Below, in pieces: positions 1 to 5,519 of a stretch of 6,026 nucleotides of DNA (positions are counted from its first letter, which is position 1; each line of letters starts with the position of its first letter). Both the position numbers and the translations under genes were made by a program. The notes beneath the pieces are model-generated. The model was not told the DNA's origin. It worked only from the letters and a program-made list of their open reading frames with translations, and searched no databases. Origin of the DNA: Ruminococcaceae bacterium UBA5401 (lineage in GTDB: Bacteria; Bacillota; Clostridia; Oscillospirales; Acutalibacteraceae); assembly GCA_002409675.1 (NCBI GenBank), contig DHOB01000030.1, positions 2,404-8,429 of the forward strand, given 5' to 3'.

Positions 1-1814
1 CGGTCGAGCAGACGGCGGGGAATTATTGAAAGATAGCTGCTTTCTCCGGGCAAGACGCGGGGGTCTCCGGGGTCCGTATAATAAGAAAGCTCCAGATGGT
101 CTCTGGCCCGCGTGATGCCGACGAAAAACAAGCGCCTTTCTTCTTCTTCCCGATCTCGCCGGTTATAGCCCCTGCCGGTATCGGCACGCAGCGGAATCAA
201 TCCATAGTTAACACCGATGATGAATACATATTGAAATTCGAGTCCCTTACAGGAATGAAGCGTCATCAGCTTAACGGAATCGAAGGATGACGGCTCCTGT
301 TCCTTGAAAAAATCGGTTCCGTCCAATGCCGCTGTGTTTAGGAATTCCCTCAGACCCTGCAAAAAGTTCGGTGTGTTTTTCCAAATATATTGTTCCAGCT
401 TCCCGAGAAAATCGAGGATATACTCTTTGTTCTCCCGAAAGGAAACCGACGTGGGCGACAGATATTCGTCGAGCCCGAAATAGTTGTAAATTTCCGCTGC
501 CGTTCTGCGCCCTTCCGCCCATGAGGGAAAGCCTTTTATTTTGGAATAAAGAAAAGATCCGCAACCGGTATCCAGCGTGCTTTTCACCTGAGCCCGGGAC
601 AACCCTTCCCCGAACTGCGCGTTCGTCAACACCGAGTACAGGCTGTTCCTATCAGCCTGATGGGCGCAGGCGCTTAAAAGGTGGAAGAGCCATTGTAGCA
701 CAGGGAGATCCTTCAGTGTTTTACGTATCGATACGGTAAACGGAATCCCTGCCCTGCGGAAGGCTTCCTCCAAAGTTTTCGACTGCCTCTGCATCCGGTA
801 AAACACGGCGACATTTCTCCACGCGACGCCGGTTCCATGCAGCCGTATGATCTTGTCCGCCAGATACTCCGCCTCCTGGAACGGATTATAGTGATTCCGG
901 ACAACAATTTCAGAGCCGGGTTCACGGACTCCGGTCAACTCCGACCGGTCTTCCAGAAAGCATTTTGCCGCGTCCAGAATTGTGGCGCTGGATCGATAAT
1001 TAAGAGGAAGAGAGTACTCTTTCGCCCGGAATTCCCGCTGAAATTTTGTAAAAACAGCCCGGCCGCCGCCACGCCAACCGTAAATACTCTGATTGGGATC
1101 GCCTACGGCAAACAATTTTGTAGCTTTCGCGGCCAGTGCCAGGATCATCTCCATCTGAGAATTATCACAATCCTGAAATTCGTCAATGATGATCCACCGG
1201 GGAGACCAGTTTCCTTTTTTCAGCAGACACGTCGCGTTGCGGATCAGGTCGTCGAAGTCCATTTTGTTCTGCCGGAGTTTTTCAGCGGAAAGAAGTTCGC
1301 ACAGTTTGCCGATGTCGTCTTCCCGCTTCATCGCGCCGTAAAGCGTCTGGCCGAACCGAGCTGCTTCCAGTCGTTTCGCAAGTTTCCTGCGATATTTGAC
1401 GCGCAGTCCGTACTCCTCAATCAGACGCTCCGCCATTTCTACCTGACCGTCGGGATCCAGAATGGAAAAATCGTGGGTATATCCCAGTTCTTCAACGGGA
1501 AGAAGTGTTTGCAGCAGTTTCATCGCGACGCTGTGAAATGTTCCGAACCACGGCATGTCCCCGTCCCGGGCGTCGGGTTCGGCCGCCCGCATCCTGCTTT
1601 TGATCTCATTTGCGGCTTTGTTGGTAAAAGTGAGCACGACCATCTCTTTTAACGGAATCTGCCGTTTTATATGTTGATACAGAGCCTTGGCGATCAGCAC
1701 GGTCGTCTTTCCGCTCCCGACGTTGGCATTGACGAGAGCCGCACGGCTTTCGTCCAGCACGGCCCGCCGCTGATAGAAATTCAATTTTCGCAGCAAATCA
1801 TTGCATGGAACCAA
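1..1814 (-). CDS. UvrD/Rep-like SF1 ATP-dependent DNA helicase (3' end outside window)
   Basis: This is a superfamily 1A helicase, expected to unwind DNA 3'-5' with ATP, probably in repair; partial, 604 codons visible. Counting from the TTG at 1812-1814, the motifs in order are: Q-motif-like LNFYQRRAV (11-19), Walker A NVGSGKTT (31-38), motif Ia TFTNKAA (62-68), GTFHS (91-95), motif II DEFQD (211-215), motif III GDPNQSIYGWRG (238-249), NYR of motif IV (272-274), motif V LHSCKGLEF (519-527) and motif VI VGITRAR (565-571). All catalytic motifs are intact, and only the region after motif VI runs past position 1. No in-frame ATG exists near the 5' end. Candidate starts are TTG at 1812-1814, preceded by a weak AGGCGA, or TTG at 1794-1796, which gives MLRKLN. 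The second fits how I expect relatives to begin, but neither has a strong ribosome binding site. The gene follows the MrfA-like helicase by 9 or 27 nt in the same frame, which suggests translational coupling. The Walker A context (NANVGSGKTT) differs from the AGAGSGKT usual in PcrA, so this is probably a separate clostridial UvrD subfamily and not PcrA itself. Confidence 0.93.
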   Translation of the reverse strand, partial: MVPCNDLLRKLNFYQRRAVLDESRAALVNANVGSGKTTVLIAKALYQHIKRQIPLKEMVVLTFTNKAANEIKSRMRAAEPDARDGDMPWFGTFHSVAMKLLQTLLPVEELGYTHDFSILDPDGQVEMAERLIEEYGLRVKYRRKLAKRLEAARFGQTLYGAMKREDDIGKLCELLSAEKLRQNKMDFDDLIRNATCLLKKGNWSPRWIIIDEFQDCDNSQMEMILALAAKATKLFAVGDPNQSIYGWRGGGRAVFTKFQREFRAKEYSLPLNYRSSATILDAAKCFLEDRSELTGVREPGSEIVVRNHYNPFQEAEYLADKIIRLHGTGVAWRNVAVFYRMQRQSKTLEEAFRRAGIPFTVSIRKTLKDLPVLQWLFHLLSACAHQADRNSLYSVLTNAQFGEGLSRAQVKSTLDTGCGSFLYSKIKGFPSWAEGRRTAAEIYNYFGLDEYLSPTSVSFRENKEYILDFLGKLEQYIWKNTPNFLQGLREFLNTAALDGTDFFKEQEPSSFDSVKLMTLHSCKGLEFQYVFIIGVNYGLIPLRADTGRGYNRRDREEEERRLFFVGITRARDHLELSYYTDPGDPRVLPGESSYLSIIPRRLLD

Positions 1815-1823
1815 GCGCTTCGC

Positions 1824-4475
1824 CTACTTTGTCAGATCGGAATACATCTTCACGATTTTAGAGTCGGCCGGGGTTATGCTCTCCTTCGGGCACTCGTATT
1901 CAATATGGAAATTCTGAGGAACTGCCACATACTGACGAATCAAATTACAAAGGCTTTCACGGTTGACCTTATCTGCAACCCAGTCCCTATAAAATTCGTT
2001 CCGAAGAAAAAGTATCAAAGAACTGTCCCGGACTTTGACGGTCTGGACACTCGCCAGGAAGCGGCTCAGATATTCACCGGTCGAAAGGATAAAAGAGCAG
2101 AATTCATCCCAGTGCTCCGGCAGTGAATGCAGCTTAAAGCGCTTTTCCGATGTCACCACAGGGGGGGACGGCGGCGCCTTGATTCTCTGCGGCACCGGCA
2201 GCTTCGCGAACATACTTTTCAACCCCCAGAGGACCACCCTTTTATCAAGGTGATAATCCCCCACGCAAGCGGAACAGCCGTCCCGGCATGAACACCCCTC
2301 GATCATTTGAATCGCATTTTGAATGATTTCGGCAATATGATCGTATGCCTTATCGGAAAAGCCCAAGCCGCCCGCATACATGTCGAAAATACAAATTGAA
2401 ATTTCGGCCCCTTCTCCGCTGTCATCCGTTAAAAGAGAGCTGCCGATATCGTCCGGCGTCGTCATGGTCATCATCATAGCAGCGTTCAAAAGAGAAAAAG
2501 CAAGCCCTTCCGGATAGGTCTTCCAGTATTGTAATCCGGTATTGGGTTCCTTCTGAGGGCTTAGCGACAGGAACAAACGACTGACTTCCTCCGGGAGGGT
2601 GATCCATACGCCTTCTGTTTCAAAAGTCTTGCTGAGAGGCCGGTCCAGTTTTTCATAACCTAAATTCTGATGGTTGTGAAATTGCAGGCGCCTGAATCCG
2701 AAAGTCGTATAGGAAACGCGGACGTCACCGAAAGAGCAGACCGTCCTTCCGAAAGGATTTGATTTCAGAGTATGAATTTTATGGACATCGGTCGTATCGC
2801 AGGAAATCGTATAATAATTGACGTCGATCGGTCTTGCCTGCGCAATCGCGTTTGTTGTATCCAAACTTTCGACAAGATACTGTAACCCCTCGTGCATATA
2901 GATGGCACCCTTGTAGATTTCACGGTAAGCCTGCAAAGCATCCATTTCGGTCAGGATCGAACCGTCGGCGCTGTTTTTCAGCTTATATTGCACCTTGTCC
3001 ATATTCCGCAGGCTGAAATCGCCGGCGGGATAGCTTCCTCCCGACCAAAAGAATTTTCCGTTTTCTTTTCTCAGTTCTTTCGCGGAAATCAGGACCGGCA
3101 CGATCTCACCAAGGTCTGGGAAAACGTCGATATCGTCGGGTGAAAGCGGGATCTCGGCCGCCGCCGCGCGCACATGGGCAAGCTGGATAAACAGGTTATT
3201 CGGATCGACCACCGCATTTTCGCTTTGCCCTGAAAACAACCATTCCGGCTTGATGGCAATATACTGATCCATAGGGAGATTATCCAGAAGGAGAAAAACA
3301 GACGCGGCATTTCCCTTGCGCCCCGCGCGGCCAGCCTGCTGCCAGAAAGAGGCGCGCGTTCCGGGGAAGCCGACCAGGACCGCGGTGTCCAGCCTGCCGA
3401 TATCAATGCCCAGCTCCAGCACATTGGTGGCAACCAACCCTTTCAGCTGGCCGCTCACCATCTTCTGTTCAGTCTGCTTTCGTTCCAACGGTTTGTAGCC
3501 GCCGCGGTAGCCGGATATTAAATTGGAAAAATCCTGACCTGCAATGCCGTCATATTTTAGCTTATCGCGCGATTCCTTCAGTACAACTTCAACCGCATTC
3601 CGGGATTTGCAGAAAGCCAGAAAACTGGAGCCTTCCATCACGAGCTTCGGAATCAGCTCCGTGGCCTCGCGCGCCGGGGAAATCCGATATTCGGTCCCCC
3701 TCACGGTGGGTGGCTGCCACAGGTAATACCGTCTCTCCGGAGCCGGGGAACCGTCTTGATCGACAAGGGAAAAGGGCTTCCCGCAGATTTTTTCCGCAAG
3801 CTCCACAGGATTTGCAATCGTAGCGGAACTGCACAAAAAGCGAGGTGAGGAATTATAATACCTGCAGATTCTTCCCATCCGCTTGAACACATTGGCAAGA
3901 TGCGACCCAAACGCGCCGCGGTAGGTATGAAGCTCATCCACAACAATATATTTTAAATTGGAAAAAATGAAGTTGAAGCCGTAATTGCTGTGATTCGGAA
4001 GGAAAGCAGCGTTGAGCATTTCAGGGTTGGTTAAAATGATATTGGCGCTGCTCCGAATCCGGCTGCGCTCATTTACCGGCGTATCGCCATCGTAAATACC
4101 GGCCTGGATCCGTCCTTTCCCAAAGTACTTTAAAACGGGAATCAGGCTGCGGTATTGGTCGCTGGCCAACGCTTTTGTGGGGTAAAGAAAAATAGCCCGT
4201 GTCTGCGGTGACTTTAAGATATCCTGCAAGACCGGCAGCAAAAAGCTGAGCGTTTTTCCACTTGCGGTGGAGGTGGTGATGATAACGTTTTCACCATTCA
4301 TCACCCGGTCGAACATTTCCGCCTGATGAGAATAGACTTGTTCGATTCCGGACCTCCGCAGATAATTCTTAATATCGGGCATCATTCTTTCTGGAAAATC
4401 CACATAAACCGCATCGCGTTTCGGAAGTACTTTTTCATAGACGATTTTTTTTCTGAATTGCGCTATATCGATCAT
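1824..4475 (-). CDS. MrfA/YprA-like SF2 DEAD/DEAH-box helicase with DUF1998 cysteine cluster and extra C-terminal domain
   Basis: This is an 883-residue superfamily 2 helicase. Residues 48-55 (YSHQAEMF) form a Q-like motif. Walker A is TASGKT (70-75), Walker B is DELH (180-183) and motif III is SAT (217-219). Motif V lies at 347-360 (ATNVLELGIDIG) and motif VI is QQAGRAGR (379-386). The C-terminal half has MYAGGLGF (699-706) and a C-x-C-x3-C-x2-C cluster at C728, C730, C734 and C737, as in the metal-binding DUF1998 region of B. subtilis MrfA. MrfA is a 3'-5' helicase that acts with the nuclease MrfB in mitomycin-lesion repair. MrfA is about 750 residues and ends soon after the cysteines. Here about 115 more follow a Pro-rich linker (761-772), and they resemble the DnaX tau/gamma C-terminal domain (see findings). 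Start choice: ATG 4473-4475 has AGGGAG 12 nt upstream and leaves about 20 residues before PKRDAVY, as I expect for relatives. ATG 4503-4505 (893 aa) has GGAG at a better 8-nt spacing and is the alternative. ATG 4545-4547 lies within the promoter and is unlikely. The gene is first in an operon with the UvrD-like helicase. Confidence 0.93.
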   Translation of the reverse strand: MIDIAQFRKKIVYEKVLPKRDAVYVDFPERMMPDIKNYLRRSGIEQVYSHQAEMFDRVMNGENVIITTSTASGKTLSFLLPVLQDILKSPQTRAIFLYPTKALASDQYRSLIPVLKYFGKGRIQAGIYDGDTPVNERSRIRSSANIILTNPEMLNAAFLPNHSNYGFNFIFSNLKYIVVDELHTYRGAFGSHLANVFKRMGRICRYYNSSPRFLCSSATIANPVELAEKICGKPFSLVDQDGSPAPERRYYLWQPPTVRGTEYRISPAREATELIPKLVMEGSSFLAFCKSRNAVEVVLKESRDKLKYDGIAGQDFSNLISGYRGGYKPLERKQTEQKMVSGQLKGLVATNVLELGIDIGRLDTAVLVGFPGTRASFWQQAGRAGRKGNAASVFLLLDNLPMDQYIAIKPEWLFSGQSENAVVDPNNLFIQLAHVRAAAAEIPLSPDDIDVFPDLGEIVPVLISAKELRKENGKFFWSGGSYPAGDFSLRNMDKVQYKLKNSADGSILTEMDALQAYREIYKGAIYMHEGLQYLVESLDTTNAIAQARPIDVNYYTISCDTTDVHKIHTLKSNPFGRTVCSFGDVRVSYTTFGFRRLQFHNHQNLGYEKLDRPLSKTFETEGVWITLPEEVSRLFLSLSPQKEPNTGLQYWKTYPEGLAFSLLNAAMMMTMTTPDDIGSSLLTDDSGEGAEISICIFDMYAGGLGFSDKAYDHIAEIIQNAIQMIEGCSCRDGCSACVGDYHLDKRVVLWGLKSMFAKLPVPQRIKAPPSPPVVTSEKRFKLHSLPEHWDEFCSFILSTGEYLSRFLASVQTVKVRDSSLILFLRNEFYRDWVADKVNRESLCNLIRQYVAVPQNFHIEYECPKESITPADSKIVKMYSDLTK

Positions 4476-4487
4476 ATGCGTCACACG

Positions 4488-4493
4488 CTCCCT
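4488..4493 (-). promoter_or_regulatory. Shine-Dalgarno for the MrfA-like helicase (AGGGAG)
   Basis: AGGGAG lies 12 nt upstream of the ATG at 4473-4475, which is a little long. A competing GGAG at 4514-4517 lies 8 nt upstream of the ATG at 4503-4505. The two sites make the start uncertain by 10 codons. The first was preferred because of the protein N-terminus and not because of the spacing. Confidence 0.5.
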
Positions 4494-4528
4494 GAAACAA
4501 AACATTACATGAACTCCAAGATACTTTA

Positions 4529-4557
4529 ATTTTACTCTTCTCCACAAGCAAATCCAA
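4529..4557 (-). promoter_or_regulatory. sigma-A type promoter for the two-helicase operon
   Basis: Read on the minus strand, the -35 is TTGGAT (4552-4557) and the -10 is TAAAAT (4529-4534), with a 17-nt spacer. The predicted transcript start is near 4522, which leaves about 47 nt of leader before the ATG at 4475 (about 17 nt before the alternative ATG at 4505). It lies downstream of the first possible ATG (4547) and so argues against that start. The -35 differs from TTGACA at two positions. No clear operator was seen. Confidence 0.55.
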
Positions 4558-4591
4558 AAAAAGATATGATTGTGATGCGAACCAGTTTAAA

Positions 4592-4624
4592 GCCTTTTGC
4601 CTGACGCCAGTACCTGCAAAGGGC
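4592..4624 (-). terminator. Weak hairpin between merR-type gene and helicase operon
   Basis: On the minus strand GCCCTTTGC (4624-4616) can pair with GCAAAAGGC (4600-4592) with one mismatch, around a 15-nt inner segment that contains CTGGCGTCAG. Only TTT follows, so it would be a poor rho-independent terminator. It lies 32 nt after the regulator's stop codon. It may be a weak terminator, an operator-like element, or nothing. The rest of 4476-4655 holds only the helicase promoter, its leader and a 5-bp inverted repeat (4634-4648). Confidence 0.25.
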
Positions 4625-4655
4625 ATTGGACTTTTGCGGAAAACGCAATTTAAGA

Positions 4656-5030
4656 TCAGGGCAAGCGAACCTGCTGTAGCATAACATCATATAATGCCAG
4701 TTTGTAATTGACTTTTTCCAAGTATTTTAGAGTTTGCGACAGTTGTTTCTGGACTTTAGCCTTATGATCCAGCATCATTTGTTTCCGTTCCGGGATGGTG
4801 CTGTTTCCCTGTTTATATAAGTTGACATAGCGTTTTATTTCGGAAAGAGACATACCGGTTTCACGTAATGCGGTAATAAATTCAATCCATTCCAAATTCT
4901 GTTCATTGTAAACTCTGCGGCCGCTGTCAGTGCGATTGACGAAAGGCAAAACGCCTTCTTTCTCATAGAAGCGCAAAGTATATTCGGAAACATTGGTTTT
5001 TTGAGAAAATTCTTTTATTGATAAGAGCAT
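4656..5030 (-). CDS. MerR-family transcriptional regulator
   Basis: This 124-residue cytoplasmic DNA-binding protein has a MerR-type winged helix-turn-helix at about residues 2-70 (SIKEFSQKTNVSEYTLRFYE; then RRVYNEQNLEWIEFI, then LRETGMSLSEIKRYVNLY). A C-terminal coiled-coil dimerisation helix follows (about 78-120: RKQMMLDHKAKVQKQL and onward). The pattern closest to what I recall is the AdhR/YraB subgroup of B. subtilis, which senses aldehydes through a cysteine in the FIKCMR segment. Here the matching segment is FITALR, and the protein has no cysteine at all, so thiol-based or cysteine-metal sensing is ruled out and the ligand is unknown. The start is firm: AGAGGT (5037-5042) lies 6 nt upstream of the ATG, and a strong promoter precedes it. 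Downstream, 180 bp with a separate promoter divide it from the helicases, so it is probably transcribed alone, with read-through possible. No divergent target gene lies upstream within the window. Confidence 0.9.
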   Translation of the reverse strand: MLLSIKEFSQKTNVSEYTLRFYEKEGVLPFVNRTDSGRRVYNEQNLEWIEFITALRETGMSLSEIKRYVNLYKQGNSTIPERKQMMLDHKAKVQKQLSQTLKYLEKVNYKLALYDVMLQQVRLP

Positions 5031-5036
5031 GGGCCC

Positions 5037-5042
5037 ACCTCT
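5037..5042 (-). promoter_or_regulatory. Shine-Dalgarno of the MerR-family gene (AGAGGT)
   Basis: AGAGGT lies 6 nt before the ATG at 5028-5030, a good match and spacing, and it fixes the start of the regulator. Confidence 0.75.
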
Positions 5043-5073
5043 GGTTAAGGGATTGAAAATATTGTTAGAGTAA

Positions 5074-5104
5074 CTATAAAAAATTATAGCACAATCTCAC
5101 AATC
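5074..5104. repeat. Tandem GATTGTG repeat and CTATAA palindrome in the merR-type promoter
   Basis: On the minus strand the spacer holds GATTGTGA directly followed by GATTGTGC (5104-5089), a near-perfect 8-bp tandem repeat. Next to it, CTATAA-TTTT-TTATAG (5089-5074) is a perfect 6-bp inverted repeat that includes the -10. Either could be a protein-binding site for autoregulation. MerR proteins prefer dyads, so the palindrome is the better candidate, but AT-rich palindromes at -10 boxes also occur by chance. Confidence 0.35.
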
Positions 5105-5111
5105 CAAACAA
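5083..5111 (-). promoter_or_regulatory. Promoter of the MerR-family gene
   Basis: On the minus strand the -35 is TTGTTT (5106-5111) and the -10 is a consensus TATAAT (5083-5088) with an extended TGC in front, and a 17-nt spacer. The 17-nt spacing is that of a normal promoter and not the 19-20 nt stretched spacer that MerR proteins typically activate by DNA distortion. If the protein acts on its own gene, repression is more likely. The spacer and the start region hold two symmetric elements, described separately. Confidence 0.7.
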
Positions 5112-5278
5112 GAATAAAAAGGCAGCTTACACTTGATGAGCAATATATTTGCAGAGTGTAGAGCGCAAAAAAAATTCACTCTTTATTTTGAAGCAAGCTA
5201 TAGAATATCTATTTGCATTGTTCCAATATGGATGTATGATATCGGCAATAATGTGACAAGAGAGGGTTGAGCAGACAT
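5112..5278. other. AT-rich intergenic spacer between the MerR-family gene and the tRNA terminator
   Basis: I see no convincing gene here. An ATG-started plus-strand frame of 44 codons (5136-5270) is open, but it has no ribosome binding site at a useful distance and no recognised similarity. A loose inverted repeat TACACT...AGTGTA with an inner GCAA...TTGC lies around 5128-5160, and an AGAGTG...CACTCT pair followed by TTTATTTT lies around 5153-5195. None is strong enough to call. The base composition is markedly poorer in G+C than either flank. Confidence 0.4.
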
Positions 5279-5330
5279 AAAAAATCCGGGCGTTCTTACG
5301 GCACTTTCAAATGCTGTAAGAACACCCGGA
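5279..5330 (-). terminator. Rho-independent terminator of the tRNA-Leu gene
   Basis: Read on the minus strand, a long stem pairs the 19-nt arms 5330-5312 and 5303-5285, with two G-U pairs, an 8-nt loop and TTTTTT straight after (5284-5279). The arm begins one base after the tRNA's CCA, so the primary transcript is essentially tRNA plus terminator. On the plus strand no T-run follows, so it works in one direction. Confidence 0.92.
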
Positions 5331-5331
5331 A

Positions 5332-5422
5332 TGGTGCGAGAGAAGGGACTTGAACCCTTATGGACTTTTAGTCATCCACAAGAACCTGAATCTTGCGCGT
5401 CTGCCAATTTCGCCACTCTCGC
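5332..5422 (-). tRNA. tRNA-Leu, anticodon CAG
   Basis: This is a class II tRNA of 91 nt with the CCA encoded (5332-5334) and discriminator A (5335). The acceptor stem pairs GCGAGAG with CTCTCGC. The D arm has the Leu-like TGGCGAAATTGGCAGACGC. The anticodon stem CAAGA/TCTTG holds the loop TTCAGGT, with CAG at 5388-5386, which reads the codon CUG. The long variable arm pairs GACT with AGTC, and the T arm is AAGGG-TTCAAGT-CCCTT. No intron or mismatch in the main stems was seen. It is a single-gene unit with its own promoter and terminator. Confidence 0.96.
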
Positions 5423-5436
5423 ACGGCGACTTTATG

Positions 5437-5465
5437 ATTTTATCATACGCGGCGCGGGTTGTCAA
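5437..5465 (-). promoter_or_regulatory. Promoter of the tRNA-Leu gene
   Basis: On the minus strand a consensus -35 TTGACA (5460-5465) and -10 TAAAAT (5437-5442), with TGA just upstream giving an extended -10 and a 17-nt spacer. The predicted start is near 5430, about 8 nt before the mature 5' end at 5422, so RNase P would remove only a short leader. Confidence 0.88.
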
Positions 5466-5478
5466 GCCTTAAAAGCTG

Positions 5479-5507
5479 AAAAATCAAGCGCGGCCCGCCG
5501 GGCCGCG
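5479..5507 (-). terminator. GC-rich hairpin terminator after hypE
   Basis: On the minus strand CGCGGCCC-GGC-GGGCCGCG is a perfect 8-bp stem with a 3-nt loop (5507-5489), followed by CTTGATTTTT with five Ts at 5483-5479. The U-tract is interrupted, but the stem is very stable. An alternative pairing through the two CCGCGG copies just upstream is possible. It separates hypE from the tRNA promoter, whose -35 starts only 14 nt after the T-tract. Confidence 0.7.
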
Positions 5508-5519
5508 GAGGCCGCGGCG

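Noticed and set aside
326..739. 137-codon plus-strand frame
   Set aside because: It lies opposite the 2B/motif V region of the UvrD-like helicase, is low in recognisable structure and rich in Arg/Pro/Ser, as is typical of antisense frames.
837..1652. 271-codon open frame on the plus strand
   Set aside because: It is antisense to the UvrD-like helicase, whose motifs I to IV cover the same DNA in a continuous minus-strand frame. Its translation shows no recognisable domain.
1671..2126. 151-codon plus-strand frame over the junction of the two helicases
   Set aside because: It is antisense to the start of one helicase and the end of the other, has no convincing domain, and is explained by codon bias of the real genes.
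4545..4547. First possible ATG of the MrfA-like helicase
   Set aside because: It lies between the -35 and -10 of the likely promoter, so it would not be on the transcript, and it has no good ribosome binding site.
5153..5195. Possible plus-strand terminator AGAGTG...CACTCT followed by TTTATTTT
   Set aside because: The stem is only 6 bp with an 18-nt loop, and no plus-strand gene lies upstream for it to end.
5136..5270. 44-codon plus-strand frame in the AT-rich spacer
   Set aside because: There is no Shine-Dalgarno at a useful distance, no promoter was recognised and there is no similarity I know. A chance frame is the likelier explanation.
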